Assembly: GCA_020633195.1 (NCBI GenBank)
Contig: JACKEC010000035.1
Coordinates: 1 to 64,000, forward strand
Source of the DNA: Sandaracinaceae bacterium
Lineage (GTDB): Bacteria; Myxococcota_A; Polyangia; Polyangiales; Sandaracinaceae
Direction of reading: 5' to 3'
DNA length: 64,000 nucleotides
Shown here: positions 24,870-34,070 of the stretch, one piece after another
Layout of the letters: every line of letters starts with the position of its first letter
Position numbering within the stretch: the stretch's first letter is position 1
Translations under genes and position numbers: made by a program
The notes under the pieces: generated by a model
The model's database searches: none
Seen by the model: only the letters and a program-made list of their open reading frames with translations
What the model was told of the DNA's origin: nothing

Positions 24870-27355
24870 CGGACGCCGCGCTCACCGAGCTCGGGCATCG
24901 AATCGAGGTGCTGACCGTCGATCCGGAGGCCATCTCCTCGCCCTTCACCCGGTTCGTGCGCCCCTTGCTCTTCCGCATCGGCTGGCGCCCGAGCGTGAGC
25001 GCCGAGGAGACGACGCGCCTGGTGCGCATGCTCGGCGGCGACGGCGACGCGGAGGACCTCCCCGATCAGCTCGCGCGCGCGATCCGTGAGCTCGGCCAGA
25101 ACGTCGGCCAGGTCGAGCGCGCCTCCGTCATCACGCAGCGGACCCTCACGTCGCACGCGGCGTGGCTCCGACGAACGTTCGAGGTCGTGGTCGCCGCGCG
25201 GCGCGCGGTGCACGAGCGCGACGTCGGCCCCGAGGAGGTCACGTGGTCCTCGGACGAGGCGGCGCTGTTGCCGCCGCTCAGCCTCATCGGCGTCTCGCTC
25301 GAGGAGGCCGAGCTCGGCGACGAGCCGGGCGCGCGCGCGGGCCCGGACCCGACGCGGGTGCTCGACATCCAGCTCGACGCGGTGGACCACATCCTCGCGC
25401 TGTCCCGCGAGGAGACCCGTCGCCTCGGTCGGCGACGGCGCCTCCTCGAGGCGGCGCGCCAGCTCCTGCTCGAGACCTCGGCGGCGCTGCCCCTCGATCC
25501 CGACGCGGTCGCGCAGCGCGCGCAGCACATCGCGCGCGGCATCACGCGCATCAACCGGCTGGAGGCGGTCGGGCTGCGCCGCAACGTCGACCTCCTGCAC
25601 CAGGCGCGCACCGCGCTGTCGCGGGACGAGCGCGATCGCCTCTGGGCGTCGCTGCAGGCGATGCGCGTGGTCGCGAACGAGGCCTCGGACGGCGCGACGA
25701 CGCACCTCGCGCAGCGGGCCCTCGACGCGCTCGAGGCGCGGGCGTCGAGCGACACGAGCGTCGACTCGCTGGCGCGCTCGGGGAGCGAGGTGATGGGCGA
25801 GCGGGTCCTGCGCGCGATCGAGCGCGGCTATGAGAGCGCACGCGCGGCGCGGGATCGGGACGCGGAGGCGCGCGCCTCGTCGCTGAGCGAGCTCCTGAAG
25901 GAGTACCTGGCGCCCGGGGCCGAGCGCGAGACGCTCGCCCACGCGCTCGCCGTCGACGGCTGCTTCGAGGTGGGCGGCGCGCTCTCCCCGGTGCGCATCG
26001 AGGAGGTGGTGATCCGCCGCGAGGAGGTCGCGTTCCCCACCTCGGAGATGGTGCTCGTCCCCGCCCGCGGGCCGGAGGACCTCCCGACCAGCGTGCTCGG
26101 CGATCCGCGGACGGTGCTCCTCGATCTCGCGGCGGGGCGGCTCCTGAACCGGCGCTTCATCCGCGAGCAGCCGACGACCCGGTCGCGCGTGGAGATGCAA
26201 GGCGAGTTGCGCATCTACCTCCTCGACGGCTCCGAGTCGATGATCGGCCCCCGCGCGCGCATGCGGGACGCGACGCTGATCGCCGAGCTCGCGACGCTCA
26301 TCCAGCGCCTCGAGCGACCGCGGCCGGCCACGAAGGTCGCCCTGTTCTTTCGCTACTTCACGCACGTCCTCGGCCCCGTCACCGAGGTCCGCGCGGTGGA
26401 CGAGGCGCTCGAGGCGATCAGCCGCGTCCTCGCCACCCCGCGGTCGGGCGGCACCGACATCGAGGGCGCGCTGCTCGCGAGCCTCGAGCGGGTCCGCGTC
26501 GCGCGCGCCGAGGACCCGGAGCTCGCGCGGGCGCAGATCGTCCTGATCACGGACGGCGAGGCCGCCGTCTCCGCGCCCGCGGTCGACGCGGCGCTCGCGA
26601 AGATCGAGGACGTCGTGATCGGCGTCAGCGTGATCGCGCTCGGTCAGGAGAACGTCGCGCTGCGCCGCCTCGTCGCGCGGCAGCGCCGCCGCGGGGTCCG
26701 CGCCTTCTACCACTACCTGCCCGACGACCACCTCGAGGCGCTCTCGGCCGGGCGCGTCGACGAGGGCGTGCGCGTCCACGTCCCGCCGGTGCGGGCCCGC
26801 ACCGCGAGCGAGCTGCAGGCCGAGCTCGGCCCGATGCTCGAGGACCTCGCCCGGCTCGAGCGCGCCCGCGACAGCTCGGCGCTCGCGTCCCTCGGCGAGG
26901 CAGACCTCGAGCGGCGGATCGGCGGCGCCGCGGAGCAGGGCGTCGACGGCGAGGGTTCGCGCGCGCGCGTCGAGTCGCGCTTCGACGACGCGGCCTCGAT
27001 CGCGCGACGCTTCCACCGTTGGTTCCCGCCGTTCGGCGGCCAGCGCCGCGAGACCAGCCCCCCGCCGGCCCCGGGCACGCCCGAGCGCGACGACCTCGAG
27101 AGCGTCCTCGTGCTGCTCTCGGCGATCGTCGAGGTGCTCGAGCTCTCCGGTGACACGCCCCACGCGCGCCAAGCGGACGCGGTCGACCTCCTCGAGCGGC
27201 TGCTCCCCAACGCGCGCCTCTCGCCCGCGCGCTACCACGACGTGCTCCGGCTCCACCCTGCCGAGGTCGCCGAGCCCATCGCGGCCGTCCACGCGGCGAG
27301 CGAGCGAGGCGTGATGTGGCAGCTCGGCCGCCCCGAGCCGACCCCCGCACGCTGA
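24866..27355 (+). CDS. VWA-domain partner of the MoxR ATPase
   Basis: An 829-residue ViaA-like protein. Residues about 445-650 form a von Willebrand A domain with an intact MIDAS start, YLLDGSESM (about 450-458), TKVALFFRYFTH, a SGGTDIEGAL segment and IVLITDGEA. The long N-terminus is helical and charged; the C-terminus has further helical sequence. It starts at TTG 24866, which overlaps the MoxR stop as TTGA, so the two are translationally coupled. The role is inferred from the pair: client binding through the VWA domain, remodelling by the ATPase. The start is supported by the overlap and not by an RBS. Confidence 0.85.
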   Translation: MTDAALTELGHRIEVLTVDPEAISSPFTRFVRPLLFRIGWRPSVSAEETTRLVRMLGGDGDAEDLPDQLARAIRELGQNVGQVERASVITQRTLTSHAAWLRRTFEVVVAARRAVHERDVGPEEVTWSSDEAALLPPLSLIGVSLEEAELGDEPGARAGPDPTRVLDIQLDAVDHILALSREETRRLGRRRRLLEAARQLLLETSAALPLDPDAVAQRAQHIARGITRINRLEAVGLRRNVDLLHQARTALSRDERDRLWASLQAMRVVANEASDGATTHLAQRALDALEARASSDTSVDSLARSGSEVMGERVLRAIERGYESARAARDRDAEARASSLSELLKEYLAPGAERETLAHALAVDGCFEVGGALSPVRIEEVVIRREEVAFPTSEMVLVPARGPEDLPTSVLGDPRTVLLDLAAGRLLNRRFIREQPTTRSRVEMQGELRIYLLDGSESMIGPRARMRDATLIAELATLIQRLERPRPATKVALFFRYFTHVLGPVTEVRAVDEALEAISRVLATPRSGGTDIEGALLASLERVRVARAEDPELARAQIVLITDGEAAVSAPAVDAALAKIEDVVIGVSVIALGQENVALRRLVARQRRRGVRAFYHYLPDDHLEALSAGRVDEGVRVHVPPVRARTASELQAELGPMLEDLARLERARDSSALASLGEADLERRIGGAAEQGVDGEGSRARVESRFDDAASIARRFHRWFPPFGGQRRETSPPPAPGTPERDDLESVLVLLSAIVEVLELSGDTPHARQADAVDLLERLLPNARLSPARYHDVLRLHPAEVAEPIAAVHAASERGVMWQLGRPEPTPAR

Positions 27356-27410
27356 CGCCCAGGAGCAGGGGAGGAACGAGGGGCTGGGCGCGAAGAACCC
27401 GATCGCGCGC

Positions 27411-27444
27411 GCACGCTCCCCTACTCTTGCTCTCCTCTACTCCC
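27411..27444 (+). repeat. Dispersed 34-nt repeat, second locus
   Basis: GCACGCTCCC...CTCTACTCCC at 27411-27444 matches the reverse complement of 3036-3069 at 32 of 34 positions. It lies 55 bases after the VWA stop. A purine-rich stretch at 27361-27386 may be a degenerate opposite arm, giving the same facing-pair layout as the first locus. It sits between the VWA gene and the convergent tesB gene. No gene is seen in 27356-27518. Confidence 0.7.
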
Positions 27445-27518
27445 GGAAGTCTTCTCCCTCGGGGTGTCTCACGCAGACGATGGGCTCAGTGAGCCTCCGC
27501 GACGCCGAGCTCCCCGTC

Positions 27519-28379
27519 TCAGGGCCGGCGGCGCATCAAGTTCTCTTGCACCACCGAGGCGATCAGCCGGCCGTCCCGGGTGAAGATGCGACCGAAGTTC
27601 AGCCCTCGCGCGCCCGAGGTGGACTCGCTCATCGTGGTGTAGAGGAGCCACTCGTCGGCGCGGAACGCGCGGTGGAACCAGATCGCGTGATCGAGGCTCG
27701 CGACCTGCAGCTTCGGGTCGAACCACGTGAGCCCATGCTCGGCGAGCGAGGCGCCGAGGAGCGTCATGTCCGAGGCGTAGGCGAGGACGCAGCGGTGCAG
27801 CACCGGGTCGTCGGGGAGCGGGCCGTCCGAGCGGAACCAGACGTGGTGCGCGCCGGTCCGGACCTCGGGGTTCATCGGATCCTGCGGGTCGAGGTCGTGG
27901 ATGAGGATCGGCCGGTCGAGCTTCGCGAGCCACCTGTAGATCGGGGTGTCCTGCTTCTCGCGCGCCTCGGCGAGGAGCTCGGCCTGGGACGGCACGCTCT
28001 CCGGCGGCGGCACGTCGGGCATCGGGACCTGGTGGTCGTAGCCCTCCTCCTCGAGCTGGAACGACGCGGCCATGTTGAAGATCGCCTCGCCGTTCTGGAT
28101 CGCCACGACGCGGCGTGTCGCGAACGTGCGTCCGTCGCGGATCCGATCGACCTCGTAGATGATCGGGATCTTCGGGTCACCCGGGCGCAGGAAGTAGGAG
28201 TGCAGCGAGTGCACCGAGGGCCCCTCGACGGTGCGGACCGCGGCGACGAGCGACTGCGCGGCGACCTGCCCTCCGAAGACCCGCGGCCGACCGTCGTCGG
28301 GGCTCTCGCCGCGGAACAGGTCTCGGTCGAGGCGCTCGAGATCGAGCTGCTCGAGCAGCGCTCGCGTGGCTTCCGACAT
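27519..28379 (-). CDS. tesB: Acyl-CoA thioesterase II
   Basis: A 286-residue double-hotdog thioesterase that hydrolyses acyl-CoA to the free acid and CoA in the cytoplasm. TesB signatures are present: GRPRVFGGQVAAQSLVAA near the N-terminus, SLHSYFLRPGD, and in the second hotdog CVLAYASDMTLLGASL with the catalytic Asp in ASD, then SLDHAIWFHR. Length is as usual. It is divergent from the enoyl-CoA hydratase gene with 41 bases between the starts, so both may share a regulatory region in fatty-acid metabolism. Confidence 0.93.
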   Translation of the reverse strand: MSEATRALLEQLDLERLDRDLFRGESPDDGRPRVFGGQVAAQSLVAAVRTVEGPSVHSLHSYFLRPGDPKIPIIYEVDRIRDGRTFATRRVVAIQNGEAIFNMAASFQLEEEGYDHQVPMPDVPPPESVPSQAELLAEAREKQDTPIYRWLAKLDRPILIHDLDPQDPMNPEVRTGAHHVWFRSDGPLPDDPVLHRCVLAYASDMTLLGASLAEHGLTWFDPKLQVASLDHAIWFHRAFRADEWLLYTTMSESTSGARGLNFGRIFTRDGRLIASVVQENLMRRRP

Positions 28380-28420
28380 CGGGGTCGGTTAGCACGCGCC
28401 CGGCTGCTACGCTGCGCCCG

Positions 28421-29188
28421 ATGAGCGAGCCGCAGCGAGTGCGCGTCGAGGACCAGGACGGCGTCCGTGTCCTCACGCTGACCCGACCCGAGAAGAAGAA
28501 CGCGTTCGACGTCGCGCAAGCGTCACAGCTGTGGGCGGCGATCGAGGCCGCCGCGAGCGACGACGCGGTGCGGGTCGTCGCGCTGACCGCCGAGGGCGAC
28601 TACTTCAGCGGCGGCGCCGACGTGTCGATCTTCCTGAACATCGGCTCGACCGATCCGATGTCGCTGGCGAAGGTCGGCCGCCTCTACGAGCCGCTCCGCG
28701 CGTGCGCCAAGCCGACGATCGCGATCGTGCAGGGCCACTGCGTCGGCATGGGGGTGACCCTGCTGCCGCACTTCGACATGGTCTACGCGGCCGACCACGT
28801 CACGTTCCGCACCCCGTTCGTGCAGCTCGGGCTCGTGCTCGAGTACGGCTCGAGCGACGCGCTGCCGCGCCTCATCGGCCCGCAGCGCACCAAGGAGCTG
28901 ATCCTGCGCGCGGCGCCGATCGACGCGAAGACGGCGGTCGACTGGGGGCTCGTGACGCGGACGTTCGGCGCCGACGCGCTGCGGGAAGAGGCGATGAAGA
29001 TCGCGACCGACATCGCGGCGCTCCCGCCCGGCGCGGTGCAGGAGAGCAAGCGGCTGATCGACCAGGTCACCGCGAGCTTCGACGCGTCCACGCAGGCCGA
29101 GGACGCCGCGCTCGCGAGCCGCTACGGGTCGCCGGAGAACGTCGCCGCCGTCATGGCGATCATGTCGCGCAAGAAGAAGCCGGCGTGA
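28421..29188 (+). CDS. Enoyl-CoA hydratase/isomerase family protein
   Basis: A 255-residue crotonase-fold protein. The oxyanion-hole segments are FSGGADVSIF and GHCVGMGVTL; LVLEYGSSDALPRLIG carries the position where isomerase-type members have a catalytic Glu. Only this one acidic residue is clear, so delta-isomerase or a broader enoyl-CoA hydratase role cannot be separated. The N-terminus (VRVLTLTRPEKKNAFD) is standard. It is divergent from tesB. The stop overlaps the GTG start of the DUF3604 lipoprotein as GTGA. Confidence 0.9.
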   Translation: MSEPQRVRVEDQDGVRVLTLTRPEKKNAFDVAQASQLWAAIEAAASDDAVRVVALTAEGDYFSGGADVSIFLNIGSTDPMSLAKVGRLYEPLRACAKPTIAIVQGHCVGMGVTLLPHFDMVYAADHVTFRTPFVQLGLVLEYGSSDALPRLIGPQRTKELILRAAPIDAKTAVDWGLVTRTFGADALREEAMKIATDIAALPPGAVQESKRLIDQVTASFDASTQAEDAALASRYGSPENVAAVMAIMSRKKKPA

Positions 29189-31206
29189 GGCGCCTCGCGC
29201 TCGCGCTCTGCTTGCTGGTGGGCTGCGACGGCGAGGCCCCGACCGACGCGGGCGCGGACGCCGGCGCCGACGCGGCGACCCCCGACGCGGCGGTGGCCGA
29301 CGCCGGCCCGCCCGTCATCGTGCTCCCCGACGACCGCGAGGACTGCGCCGAGCAGAACCCGCTCCGCAACCCGTACTTCGGCGACCTCCACGTCCACACC
29401 GCGGTGAGCTTCGACGCGAACCGCTACGGGACGCGGTCGCGCCCGCGCGACGTGTACCGCTTCGCCCGCGGCGAGACGCTCGACCTGCCGCCCTACGACG
29501 ACGCGGGCAACGCGACGCGGACCCGGACCCTCGATCGCCCGCTCGACTTCGCCGCGGTGACCGACCACGCCGAGTTCTTCGGGCAGATCGACATCTGCAC
29601 CGACCCGACCTCGCCCGGCTACGACAGCGCGACGTGCAGCTCGTACCGCGCGGGCGATCCGGCGCTGCCCGACTGGGGCGAGCTGACCACGCTGCTGCTC
29701 ATGCCGACGATGACGGCGCGGGTGTGCCGCGCGAACCCCGGGCTCTGCGCCGAGCGCGCCGGCGCCGTCTGGCAGGAGATCCAGGACGCGGCCGAGGAGT
29801 TCCAGGATCGCACGTCGTCTTGTCAGTTCACGACGTTCGTCGGCTACGAGTGGAGCGGCAACCCAGGCGGCGTGAGCCTGCACCGCAACGTGATCTTCCG
29901 CGGCCGGAGCGTCCCGCGGGTCCCCGTGAGCTACCTCGACGCGCCGAGCCCCGACGAGCTGCACCGACGGCTCGAGGCGACGTGCCTCGACACCGGCACC
30001 CCGTGCGACCTCCTCTCGATCCCGCACAACGGCAACCTCGGCGGGGGGCGCATGTTCGTCCCCGCCGCCGACGACGGCGAGCCGTTCGATCGGGCCGCCG
30101 CCGAGCGCCGCGCGCGGCTCGAGCCGCTGATCGAGATCTACCAGCACAAGGGGTCGAGCGAGTGCCTGCCCCCCGGCCTCGACGACCCGCTCGTGAGCGA
30201 GGACGAGCTCTGCCGCTTCGAGATGTACCACCCGAACCTGTGCGGCTCGCCGGGCGCGGATCCCGCGGCGTGCGCGGACGTCTGCGAGGGCGCCGGGGTG
30301 AGCTTCCTGGGCGGCTGCGTGGGCCCCGGCGACTTCGCCCGAGGGCTCCTCCGCAACGGGCTGAGCGAGCAGGCGCGCGTCGGCGCGAACCCGTGGCGGG
30401 TCGGCTTCATCGGCAGCACGGACACGCACATCGCGGCGGCCGGCGGCGTCGACGAGCCGACCTACCCCGGCCACGCGGGCGAGACCGAGGACGAGCCCGA
30501 GGAGCGCCTCGCGCTGCCCCCGGGCGCGCTGACCTACGGACGCACCGGCAGCCCCGGCGGGCTCGCGGTGGTGTGGGCCGAGGAGAACAGCCGCGAGGCG
30601 CTCTTCGACGCGATGCGCCGCCGCGAGACGTACGCGACGAGCGGCCCGCGCATCATCGCGCGCTTCTTCGCGGGCTGGGGCTACCCCGCCGATCTCTGCG
30701 ACCGCGCCGACCAGCTCACGCTCGCGTACGCCGACGGCGTGCCCATGGGCGGCGAGCTGCCGGACCGCCCCGCGGACGCGGCGCCCGTGTTCTTCCTCAG
30801 CGCCCTGCGCGACGCCCTCGGCGCGCCGCTCCAGCGCATCCAGATCGTGAAGGGCTGGCTCGACGGCGCCGAGACGCGAGAGCAGGTCTACGAGGTCGGC
30901 GGCGACCCGAGCAACGGCGCGACCGTCGACGAGGCGACCTGCACCCCGATGGGCGCCGGGTTCGACACGCTCTGTGAGACGTGGACCGACCCCGACTTCG
31001 ACGCGAGCGTGCCCGCGTTCTGGTACGCGCGGGTGATCGAGAACCCGACCTGCCGCTGGAGCCGCGTCGCGTGCAACGCCGCGGGCGTGGACTGCGCGAC
31101 CATCAGCGACACCGACCCGCTCCGCGACTGCTGCGATCCGAACGTGTCGCACACCATCCAGGAGCGCGCCTGGACCTCGCCCATCTGGTACGTGCCAGCG
31201 GGCTGA
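29185..31206 (+). CDS. DUF3604 lipoprotein
   Basis: A 673-residue exported protein. MRRLALALCLLVGC is a lipoprotein signal with a VGC lipobox, followed by an Asp-Ala-Gly linker of about 30 residues. The rest is a DUF3604 domain of the PHP-like metallohydrolase type: FGDLHVHTAVSFDA, DFAAVTDHAEFF, PHNGNLGGG and FIGSTDTHIAAAGG supply the His/Asp metal ligands. Many Cys suggest disulfides. The family is often near sulfatases or lipid-degrading genes, but no reaction is settled. The GTG start overlaps the hydratase stop by four bases. Confidence 0.85.
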   Translation: MRRLALALCLLVGCDGEAPTDAGADAGADAATPDAAVADAGPPVIVLPDDREDCAEQNPLRNPYFGDLHVHTAVSFDANRYGTRSRPRDVYRFARGETLDLPPYDDAGNATRTRTLDRPLDFAAVTDHAEFFGQIDICTDPTSPGYDSATCSSYRAGDPALPDWGELTTLLLMPTMTARVCRANPGLCAERAGAVWQEIQDAAEEFQDRTSSCQFTTFVGYEWSGNPGGVSLHRNVIFRGRSVPRVPVSYLDAPSPDELHRRLEATCLDTGTPCDLLSIPHNGNLGGGRMFVPAADDGEPFDRAAAERRARLEPLIEIYQHKGSSECLPPGLDDPLVSEDELCRFEMYHPNLCGSPGADPAACADVCEGAGVSFLGGCVGPGDFARGLLRNGLSEQARVGANPWRVGFIGSTDTHIAAAGGVDEPTYPGHAGETEDEPEERLALPPGALTYGRTGSPGGLAVVWAEENSREALFDAMRRRETYATSGPRIIARFFAGWGYPADLCDRADQLTLAYADGVPMGGELPDRPADAAPVFFLSALRDALGAPLQRIQIVKGWLDGAETREQVYEVGGDPSNGATVDEATCTPMGAGFDTLCETWTDPDFDASVPAFWYARVIENPTCRWSRVACNAAGVDCATISDTDPLRDCCDPNVSHTIQERAWTSPIWYVPAG

Positions 31207-31255
31207 GCGAGGGCCTCGCCCTCGACGTCTCCGCGCGCGGGCTTACCATGAGGTC

Positions 31256-31762
31256 ATGCGCGCTCACCTCGCCGTCCTCTTGCTCCTCCTCTCGGGCTGC
31301 GGCGGCGGGGGCGACGGAGCGACCGACGAGTCGACCGCGGGCGACGAGGCCACCGTGGACGACGACGCCGTCGAGGAGGGCGACGCCATCGATCCCGCCG
31401 TCGAGGCGATGGCGCGCGAGGGCGCGAGCGAGGGCGCGCCGACCCTGGTGCTGCGCGGCATGGACGACATGGACGGCGTCGACGAGGCCGAGGACGGCGA
31501 AGGCAACATCGTCACCGTGGGCGAGCCCGTCGCGTTCGAGCTCGACATGCGCATGGTCCCCACCCGCGGCGAGGACGACCCGCTCATCCTCCGGGTCGGG
31601 CACCTCGTCCTGCAACGACCCTTGCGACCTCGACCCGGCATCCTCCAGTTCGTCCTCGCCGACCGCGAGCGCGTCCCGGAGGGCGCGGCGGTGACGCTGC
31701 AGTACGGCGACGACGAGTCGACCCAGGTCGTCGTCGACCCCGTCCTGCAGCTCCCCTGGTAG
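31256..31762 (+). CDS. Acidic lipoprotein, unknown function
   Basis: A 168-residue lipoprotein: MRAHLAVLLLLLSGCG has an SGC lipobox. An Asp/Glu/Ala-rich linker of about 30 residues follows, then a short beta-rich domain (VAFELDMRM, ILRVGHLVLQRP, AAVTLQYGDDESTQVVV). No family recognised. It ends just before a perfect hairpin (31771-31795) and converges with the beta-propeller lipoprotein gene. Confidence 0.65.
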   Translation: MRAHLAVLLLLLSGCGGGGDGATDESTAGDEATVDDDAVEEGDAIDPAVEAMAREGASEGAPTLVLRGMDDMDGVDEAEDGEGNIVTVGEPVAFELDMRMVPTRGEDDPLILRVGHLVLQRPLRPRPGILQFVLADRERVPEGAAVTLQYGDDESTQVVVDPVLQLPW

Positions 31763-31770
31763 CGCCGCCT

Positions 31771-31795
31771 GGCAGGCTGCTGAAAGCAGCCTGCC
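31771..31795 (+). terminator. Perfect 11-bp hairpin after the acidic lipoprotein gene
   Basis: GGCAGGCTGCT and AGCAGCCTGCC pair perfectly around a GAA loop, nine bases after the stop. A second small palindrome (GCGCGCGAAGCGCGC) and a CCCGTG-type tract follow. There is no T-run. It probably ends plus-strand transcription before the convergent gene. Confidence 0.65.
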
Positions 31796-31820
31796 TCCGT
31801 GCCGCGCGCGAAGCGCGCAT

Positions 31821-31946
31821 GCCCGTGCCCTTGCCCGTGCCCGAACCGTTCCCGTCAACCGTTCCCGAAGAAGGCGCGTGATCTCGGGCACGGGTCACGG
31901 GCACGGGTCACGGACGGGCAAGGGCACGGGCACGGGCACGGGCACG
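31821..31946. repeat. Facing CCCGTG / CACGGG hexamer tracts
   Basis: 31821-31843 reads as CCCGTG-type hexamers on the plus strand. 31886-31946 carries the complementary CGGGCA(C) repeats, about nine imperfect units with variants GGGTCAC and GGGCAAG. AACCGTTCCCG is duplicated between them. The tracts face each other and each lies just outside a hairpin (31771-31795 and 31947-31978), so the gap between two convergent genes is built almost wholly from this element. The same tract type follows the hairpin at 12809-12843. Confidence 0.7.
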
Positions 31947-31978
31947 TCTAGCGAGGCGCTCTTCAGCGCCCCGCTAGA
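31947..31978 (-). terminator. Hairpin containing the stop codon of the beta-propeller lipoprotein gene
   Basis: Outer stem TCTAGCG / CGCTAGA and inner stem GGCGCT / AGCGCC around a CTTC loop, with one mismatch between the stems. The minus-strand TAG stop (31974-31976) is inside the stem. On the minus strand it is followed by CCCGTG hexamers, exactly as at 12809-12865. No T-run. Confidence 0.65.
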
Positions 31979-34070
31979 TCGGCGCCGCCGTGCAGACGTT
32001 GCCGATGCAGGCGAGGCCATCGCAGCAGTCCTCGGCGCTGCCGCACGTCATCCCCGCCCGCCGGCACTCGGACGGCGGGGGCGAGCCGCACACGAGCGCT
32101 CCCTCGGGGTCCTCCTCGCATCGCTCGGAGCAGCACTCGGCCGACGCCGAGCACCCGGTGCCCGTCGGGCGGCACGGCTCGGGCGCCCAGAACGCGGAGA
32201 AGTTGCTGGTGCGAATGTCCTGTCCCGGCAGCCAGTAGGGAACGCTCGAGGCGTCGACGCCGTCGGTCGGGTCGGCGTCGATCGCGGCGACCCAGAGCTG
32301 CCGGTAGTCGGTCCCCGCGGTCCCGGCGAGCGCGTTGCCGTAGGCGCGCCGCGTGTAGAAGGCCATCCAGTAGTAGCGGCGCCCTTCGGCCTCGTCGGTG
32401 GTGTAGGGCGAGAACGTGGGCCAGTGCGAGTCGGCTCCGTCGGCCCCGCCCGACGCGCGATCGAGGCGCGACAGCTGGGCGCCGTCGCGGCTGATCAGGT
32501 AGAGCGCGCCGGGGTTGCGCACGACGTGGGTCCACACGCCGACGCCGTGCTGGAACGCGACGAAGCGCGAGTCGGGCGACCAGGTCGGGTGTGTGTCCGA
32601 GGCGCCGCCCTCCGCGCGATCGGCGAGCGTCGCGGCGACGTGGAGCGGCGCGGCGGCGCCGAACGTCGGGCCGTCCCCGGTGACCGGCTGCAAGAACAGA
32701 TCGCCCGAGAGCGGGCTCCCCGCCTGCGGGTCGCCGGCAGGCGCGAGCTCGACGTTGAACGCGTACGCGATCGCGGTTCCGTCGGGCGACCAGCTCGGGT
32801 ACGCGGCGGCGTCACCGGGCAGGCCCTCCGTCGGGACGGGAGCGCCGGTCGTCGCGTCGAACACGCCGAGCCCGCCGCGCGCGTGGCTGCCGCCGACGTA
32901 CCAGCGACCGCTCGGGTCGAAGCTCGCGACGGAGGCGCCGCCGGTCGCGGGGTAGCGGGTCGGCGCCGGGTCGCCGGTCAGGTCGGTGGTGAGGTCGTAG
33001 GTGGTCGCGCCCTCGTCGTTGTCCGCCCACAGGTAGCGCCCGTCGTGGGACAGCGCGTGGCAGCCGATGCAGCGCCCGCCGGCCGAGTCGGGCGGCGGGT
33101 TCGCGACGACGGTGTCGCGAGCGCCGGTCTCCGGGTCGATGCGGTAGATCCGCGGCGGCACCCCGGGCGTGCGGTGCTCGTAGTAGACGGCCCCGAACAC
33201 GCTGCCGCGCGCGAGATGAAAGTGCCGCGCGCTCGCGCCCGCGATGGCGACACCCGACGCCGCGTCGAGCCGATCGACGGTGACCTCGACGTCCGCGTCC
33301 GGATCGCTGTCCGCGATCGCCTGCCACAGGTCGCCGGGGATCGGCCACGCGTGCGTGAAGCCAGCGGTGTTGACGAGGTACGCTCGGATCGACGCGTGCG
33401 GCTTGGTGAGCGTGACTCGGAAGACGTCGCCCTCGGCCCCGAGCGGCGCCCACTGGATCGTCGGCGGGAACACGTTGGCCGGCATCACCGCGCCCTCGAG
33501 CGGGTAGAGCGGCTCGGGCTGCGTGCCCGGCTCACCGGCGCTCGGCGCGGGGAACGTCGAGGCCATCTCCGGCGCCACGCCGTCCGCGAGGAGCGTGCGC
33601 TCGACGCGCACCGTGACGGTGCCGGTGGCGACCCGGAGCGCGCCGTTCACCACCACCTCGGCGCGGAGGCTGACCTCGCCCCCCGCGCGGCCGTTCGCGG
33701 TGAAGAGTCCCTCGCCGTCGATGTCGCCGACCCGCATGTGCCCGAGCGACCACAGCGCGCCCGGGACGACGCGCTCCGTTCCGTCCGCGCGGACCTCGAC
33801 GACCTCGAAGCGCTCCGTCGCGACGACGCCGTCGACCGAGGAGAGCACCGCCGCCTCGGGGCTGATGTGGATCTCCGAGGACTCGGAGCCGCCATCGGGG
33901 ATCGTCATCATCCCTTCGGGGGGCGAGCACACGCCGTCGAGGCAGCGGTCGCCCATCGAGCACTCGGCGTCCGAGGCGCACGGCGTCGACATGCGAGGAG
34001 CCGGATCGGTGCAGGCCACGAGCAGCGCGCAGGTCACCAGCATGGCCATCCGCGTGGAGCAGATCGTCAT
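31974..34070 (-). CDS. Lipoprotein with PD40-type propeller and one haem-c motif
   Basis: A 698-residue lipoprotein. MAMLVTCALLVAC gives a VAC lipobox, followed by a Cys-rich segment (CASDAECSMGDRCLDGVC) and an Ig/bacterial-surface-like region. The central part has TolB/PD40-type beta-propeller motifs (AAYPSWSPDGTAIAY, THPTWSPDSRFVAF). RCIGCHALSHDG carries a CxxCH site for one covalent haem c. The C-terminus has a knot-like Cys motif (CRPTGTGCSASAECCSERC). I infer an outer-surface redox or electron-transfer protein. ATG 34070 is chosen because it starts the signal peptide; the frame upstream is not protein-like. The 245-base gap to the next gene holds only the divergent promoter region. Confidence 0.78.
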   Translation of the reverse strand: MTICSTRMAMLVTCALLVACTDPAPRMSTPCASDAECSMGDRCLDGVCSPPEGMMTIPDGGSESSEIHISPEAAVLSSVDGVVATERFEVVEVRADGTERVVPGALWSLGHMRVGDIDGEGLFTANGRAGGEVSLRAEVVVNGALRVATGTVTVRVERTLLADGVAPEMASTFPAPSAGEPGTQPEPLYPLEGAVMPANVFPPTIQWAPLGAEGDVFRVTLTKPHASIRAYLVNTAGFTHAWPIPGDLWQAIADSDPDADVEVTVDRLDAASGVAIAGASARHFHLARGSVFGAVYYEHRTPGVPPRIYRIDPETGARDTVVANPPPDSAGGRCIGCHALSHDGRYLWADNDEGATTYDLTTDLTGDPAPTRYPATGGASVASFDPSGRWYVGGSHARGGLGVFDATTGAPVPTEGLPGDAAAYPSWSPDGTAIAYAFNVELAPAGDPQAGSPLSGDLFLQPVTGDGPTFGAAAPLHVAATLADRAEGGASDTHPTWSPDSRFVAFQHGVGVWTHVVRNPGALYLISRDGAQLSRLDRASGGADGADSHWPTFSPYTTDEAEGRRYYWMAFYTRRAYGNALAGTAGTDYRQLWVAAIDADPTDGVDASSVPYWLPGQDIRTSNFSAFWAPEPCRPTGTGCSASAECCSERCEEDPEGALVCGSPPPSECRRAGMTCGSAEDCCDGLACIGNVCTAAPI

